Below, piece by piece: positions 61,244 to 64,000 of a stretch of DNA of 64,000 nucleotides (positions are counted from its first letter, which is position 1; each line of letters opens with the position of its first letter). Source of the DNA: Oscillospiraceae bacterium. GTDB taxonomy: Bacteria > Bacillota > Clostridia > Oscillospirales > Acutalibacteraceae. The DNA is taken from positions 62,001 through 126,000 of the forward strand of contig SVOV01000001.1 in the NCBI GenBank assembly GCA_015066205.1, given 5' to 3'. Made by a program: the position numbers and the translations under genes. The notes under the pieces were generated by a model that saw only the letters and a list, made by a program, of their open reading frames with translations, was not told the DNA's origin and did not search any database.

Positions 61244-62236
61244 ATGGGACTTCTTTTTAAGGCTTTTGTTTCGGTCGTACTCACTTTTCTTAATCTTTTT
61301 ACTTTCCCCTTTTTCGGCTTTTATGCGGGGGAGGATAATTATGAGGTAAAGGATGCTGAAGAGATCCGGCTGAATTTTGCCGCTATATCTGATATTCATA
61401 TGACAGATGAGTTTGCCCGTGTTCAGGTGCTCAAATGCGGTCTCTGGGATATGGACAGAGCAGAAACTGATCTTGATGCTCTCGTTCTTGCAGGCGATCT
61501 TACCGACCACGGCCTCATAGAGGAATATGAAAATCTCAAGGCGGCTTTCGAGCCCTATAACCCCGCAAAGGAAATAGTTTTAGCGGTGGGTAATCACGAT
61601 ACCTGGACGGATGAGGATGACCGCTATGAGCCCGCCAAGGAAAACTTTATAAAATATTCCGATGAAATTACGGGAAGAAGCCTCAGTGAGTGCTATTTTA
61701 CAACCGAGATCAACGGATATACCTTTATAGTTATGGCAAGTGAGGGCACAAGCACCTCCGCTTATATCAGCGATACCCAGCTTTCATGGCTTCGCAGTGA
61801 GATGGATAAGGCTTCTGAAAAGGGACTTCCGATATTTGTTATCTCCCATTGGCCTCTTGCCGAAACCCACGGTCTTCCCGAAACCTGGGGTGATGAAGAG
61901 CCCGAGCTTCTTGACGGCAGCTTCGGCGATCAGAACTATCTTGTTGAGGATATTCTCGATGACTATGAAAATGTATTTATGATTTCGGGACATATTCATA
62001 ACGGCCTCGTAAATGACCGTCAGAAGGATATCTACGGCTTTACCTCCGTTGAATCCGACGGCTCCTTCCACAGCATTAATCTTCCCTCATATATGTATAT
62101 GGGTATCCGCGGAAGAGTGATGAACGGCCTCGGCTACAGCATTGAGGTCTATGAGGACGAGGTGCTTGTAAGAGCGAGAAGCTTCACCTCGGGCATCTGG
62201 TACACAGACTATGATGTAACGATCCCACTTGTATAA
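61244..62236 (+). CDS. Membrane-anchored or secreted metallophosphoesterase
   Basis: A 330-residue protein with an N-terminal signal or anchor helix (about 5-28). Metal-binding blocks: ISDIHMTD (about 48), LAGDLTDHG (about 83), AVGNHDTW (about 111), ISHWPLAE (about 203) and ISGHIHNG (about 246). It is thus an extracytoplasmic calcineurin-like phosphoesterase of unknown substrate. AAGGAG precedes the ATG. It has its own promoter and a strong terminator. Confidence 0.9.
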   Translation: MGLLFKAFVSVVLTFLNLFTFPFFGFYAGEDNYEVKDAEEIRLNFAAISDIHMTDEFARVQVLKCGLWDMDRAETDLDALVLAGDLTDHGLIEEYENLKAAFEPYNPAKEIVLAVGNHDTWTDEDDRYEPAKENFIKYSDEITGRSLSECYFTTEINGYTFIVMASEGTSTSAYISDTQLSWLRSEMDKASEKGLPIFVISHWPLAETHGLPETWGDEEPELLDGSFGDQNYLVEDILDDYENVFMISGHIHNGLVNDRQKDIYGFTSVESDGSFHSINLPSYMYMGIRGRVMNGLGYSIEVYEDEVLVRARSFTSGIWYTDYDVTIPLV

Positions 62237-62252
62237 ACAAAATTACAGCAAA

Positions 62253-62290
62253 ACGGAAAGGGCATAAATACTGCTCTTTCCGCTTTTTTT
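62253..62290 (+). terminator. Intrinsic terminator
   Basis: CGGAAAG-GGCA paired with TGC-TCTTTCCG (11 positions, one mismatch), followed by C and T7. Confidence 0.88.
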
Positions 62291-62319
62291 GCCAATTTCT
62301 GCAGGTCAGTTGTAAGAGA

Positions 62320-62348
62320 TTGATTTTTCTTCGGAAAAATGTTATTAT
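62320..62348 (+). promoter_or_regulatory. Sigma-A promoter of the dockerin-protein gene
   Basis: TTGATT, 17-bp spacer ending TGT, TATTAT; AAAGGCGG and ATG follow at 62385. Confidence 0.7.
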
Positions 62349-62384
62349 AGTTAAGGAAAAATAAACAATGAAAGGCGGTTTAAT

Positions 62385-63518
62385 ATGAAAAAATTATCTT
62401 TAATTATGGCTGCTTTATTATGCTTTCTTTCCGTAATACCCGTTTCGGCTTCCGAAACAGCCTCAGAGGAGATAAAGACCCGTTATATCTGCGATGCAAA
62501 CGGCGACGGTGCGGTAACTGCGGCTGATGCCCGTATAATTCTCCGTCATTCTGTAGGTCTTATATATACCGAAGGCTTCGGATGGATGGACTATAACGAT
62601 ATAATCTATTGCGATGCTGATAAAAGCGGTGCTATAGATGCGGCTGATGCAAGAGTTGCCTTAAGAACTGCGGTAAAGCTTGAAGAGGCTCAAGGCAGGG
62701 CTTTCACAATAACCGATTCTCTGAATCCCTCCTGTGAATATGAAGCTTATGTAAAAGCCGTTTGCTCTCTTACGGGGGACACTGTGAATATTACAGTCGC
62801 AAAAAATCCCCATGATCTTTCTCAGGAGCAGATATGCGCCGGCGGCGGCTATTGCTCGGTATGTAAAAAGACTGTAGCGGTTACTCCCGTGCACGATTTT
62901 GATATCGATAAATGTCAGGGCGTAAAGCGTTGTATATACTGCCGTTATGAGGAGCATTTTAAGGGCGGGCACGAATATTCATCAAGCAGTCTTATCTGCC
63001 GTGAGTGCTCGGAATCCGTTTACGACGAATATGAAGATTTTCTTATCGGCTTTATTAAAAAGAACGGGGAAAAGATAAGCGATGCTTCAGGCAGAACTGC
63101 TTATATATATGAGGAATCGGATGAATATTTCGTGGTAGGGCTTATTTTCTATCCCGATGAAAACGGGCTTTATGTATATTCGGGTATGGCGGTTGACGCA
63201 GAGGGCGAAATCGTTTACAACGAATCATATTTCAGTATGAGACAAATGAAAATAGAGGTAATTTCATATACCGAGGAGGCTCTTCTGGCAAATTCCTTTG
63301 CGAGAGTTGATGTCCCGCTTCTTAAAAACGGAACGGGCAACGGCGTTACCGTTATTGAATATTGGTCTGTTCCCGAGTTTCAGGATCAGAAGGAGCAGTA
63401 CGGTATCATCTCGGCATCTATGGCTCTTATGAGCTGCGCGTGGCTTAAGGATCTTGCAGAGCGTACGGATTTTACTTATTCGGATATTCTTTTCAGCAAT
63501 AATCCCGAGTTCCGCTGA
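62385..63518 (+). CDS. Secreted protein with N-terminal dockerin and CxxC modules
   Basis: A 377-residue protein with a signal peptide (to about 23, VIPVSASE). Residues about 35-108 are a type I dockerin with two Ca-binding loops, DANGDGAVTAADARIILR and DADKSGAIDAADARVALR. Three Cys-x-x-Cys modules follow (GGYCSVCKKT, RCIYC, LICREC; about 165-235), like those in the transglutaminase-dockerin protein at 29708. The last 150 residues form an alpha/beta domain of unknown function. Dockerins are usually C-terminal, so the N-terminal position is unusual. No cohesin is encoded in this window. Confidence 0.85.
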   Translation: MKKLSLIMAALLCFLSVIPVSASETASEEIKTRYICDANGDGAVTAADARIILRHSVGLIYTEGFGWMDYNDIIYCDADKSGAIDAADARVALRTAVKLEEAQGRAFTITDSLNPSCEYEAYVKAVCSLTGDTVNITVAKNPHDLSQEQICAGGGYCSVCKKTVAVTPVHDFDIDKCQGVKRCIYCRYEEHFKGGHEYSSSSLICRECSESVYDEYEDFLIGFIKKNGEKISDASGRTAYIYEESDEYFVVGLIFYPDENGLYVYSGMAVDAEGEIVYNESYFSMRQMKIEVISYTEEALLANSFARVDVPLLKNGTGNGVTVIEYWSVPEFQDQKEQYGIISASMALMSCAWLKDLAERTDFTYSDILFSNNPEFR

Positions 63519-63584
63519 TTCGGTAAATAAAAGGGGAATGTAAAAACGAAAGCTTTTACATCCCTCTTCATTAATATCAGAAAG

Positions 63585-63612
63585 ATCTCCCGCCCAAAGA
63601 AGGACGGGAGAT
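63585..63612 (-). terminator. Terminator of the minus-strand PHP-domain gene
   Basis: An 8-bp stem ATCTCCCG/CGGGAGAT immediately past the stop of the gene at 63617; another hairpin (ATGTAAAA/TTTTACAT, 63538-63561) may end the + strand gene. Confidence 0.65.
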
Positions 63613-63616
63613 GATT

Positions 63617-64000
63617 TCATTTATTCAGCTCATCAACAAAATATGCGTTTGTGTCTGCGGGAAGCCCATTTTCATCCTTTGCGGAAATTCTCACAAAAAT
63701 GGAATCCTCGGGAACCGTACATTCGGCTTCGGTGATATAGCAGTCCTTTTCCGCTATTCGGGTCTCTGCCCGTCTTGAGCCGAAAACAAAGTCGATTTTT
63801 TTGACGGGTGATGTTTCAATGTGTATCTTTCCGTCCTCATACCATAAGCTCTTTATTTCGGGACCCTGTGAGGTATAGAAAGCACCGTTTTCAAGAGCGG
63901 CGGTTATGCTTTCATATTTAAGCTCGTCAGCCTTAATGACCGTAAAGCCGCCGAAGGAATCGCAGTAAACGGAATCCTCATCATAGCGGTTGTGATTATC
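63617..64000 (-). CDS. PHP-domain metal-dependent phosphoesterase (5' end outside window)
   Basis: The minus-strand frame is open from the window edge to TGA at 63617, giving the last 127 residues. The stretch begins DNHNRYDEDSVYC; then FGGFTVIKADEL, SITAALENGAFYTSQGPEI and a beta-rich end. The N-G-A-F-Y-T-S-Q-G-P-E-I block followed by an Ig-like C-terminal region is typical of PHP-domain phosphoesterases of histidinol-phosphatase type found in Firmicutes. The metal-binding HxH motif lies outside the window, so the call is moderate. Confidence 0.65.
   Translation of the reverse strand, partial: DNHNRYDEDSVYCDSFGGFTVIKADELKYESITAALENGAFYTSQGPEIKSLWYEDGKIHIETSPVKKIDFVFGSRRAETRIAEKDCYITEAECTVPEDSIFVRISAKDENGLPADTNAYFVDELNK

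Overview
The window is a chromosomal stretch of an anaerobic gut-type Firmicute, most likely an uncultured member of the Clostridia (Oscillospirales/Ruminococcaceae-like). This is inferred from AAGGAG-type ribosome sites, sigma-A promoters (TTGACA-N17-TATAAT), a CIRCE heat-shock operator, type I dockerins with CxxC repeats, MATE pumps, plant- and mucin-glycan enzymes (GH78, GH42, sialidase-like) and moderate GC. There is no rRNA, no transposase, no cas gene and no prophage. One tRNA gene, tRNA-Thr(CGT), is present.

Layout. 1-1 kb: end of a sugar isomerase/epimerase and a hairpin array. 1-9 kb: a metallophosphoesterase, a YfhO-like membrane protein, and a tight operon of GH78 rhamnosidase, SGNH esterase, glycerophosphodiesterase and Lgt-like protein. 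9-13 kb: three polytopic membrane proteins, the first GT-C-like, divergent from 13.3-27.2 kb, a single gene for a 4622-residue secreted protein built from at least seven long modules and ending in an exact aromatic heptad repeat. 27.2-28.6 kb: a gene-poor stretch with two short tandem repeats, then a small membrane protein whose promoter is bracketed by LexA-like boxes. 28.6-36 kb: an Ig-like protein, a transglutaminase-dockerin protein, GH42 beta-galactosidase and a secreted metallophosphoesterase. 36-43 kb: two MATE pumps, a VanY-type carboxypeptidase, a beta-propeller protein, a PPP-type phosphatase and DUF3737. 43-49 kb: an ABC exporter pair, a lipase and a beta-lactamase-like hydrolase. 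48.8-49.9 kb: a cassette of a four-helix-bundle protein and a DUF4279 protein behind a second hairpin array next to tRNA-Thr. 50-57 kb: YdcF, a 44-residue membrane-active peptide gene, a propeller protein, a ceramidase-like hydrolase, a metallophosphoesterase and a secreted unknown. 57-61 kb: Hsp20 with CIRCE, then a vitamin B6 salvage locus (MocR regulator missing its C-terminus, pyridoxamine kinase, ECF S-component) running into a sialidase-like gene. 61-64 kb: a fifth metallophosphoesterase, an N-terminal dockerin protein and the end of a PHP-domain gene.

How the parts work together. Much of the content faces outward: glycan hydrolases and esterases, large secreted or membrane-attached proteins, phosphoesterases able to scavenge phosphate, and exporters. 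Three features stand out as least explained. First, hairpin arrays whose stems vary while the 7-mer between them (RTGATAT) stays constant; one array abuts the promoter of the four-helix-bundle/DUF4279 cassette. Second, the giant modular protein. Third, a C-terminal F-F-x-K-I heptad tail shared by the giant and an unrelated secreted phosphoesterase, which may be a surface-retention signal. Assignments rest on motifs read by eye; no database search was possible.
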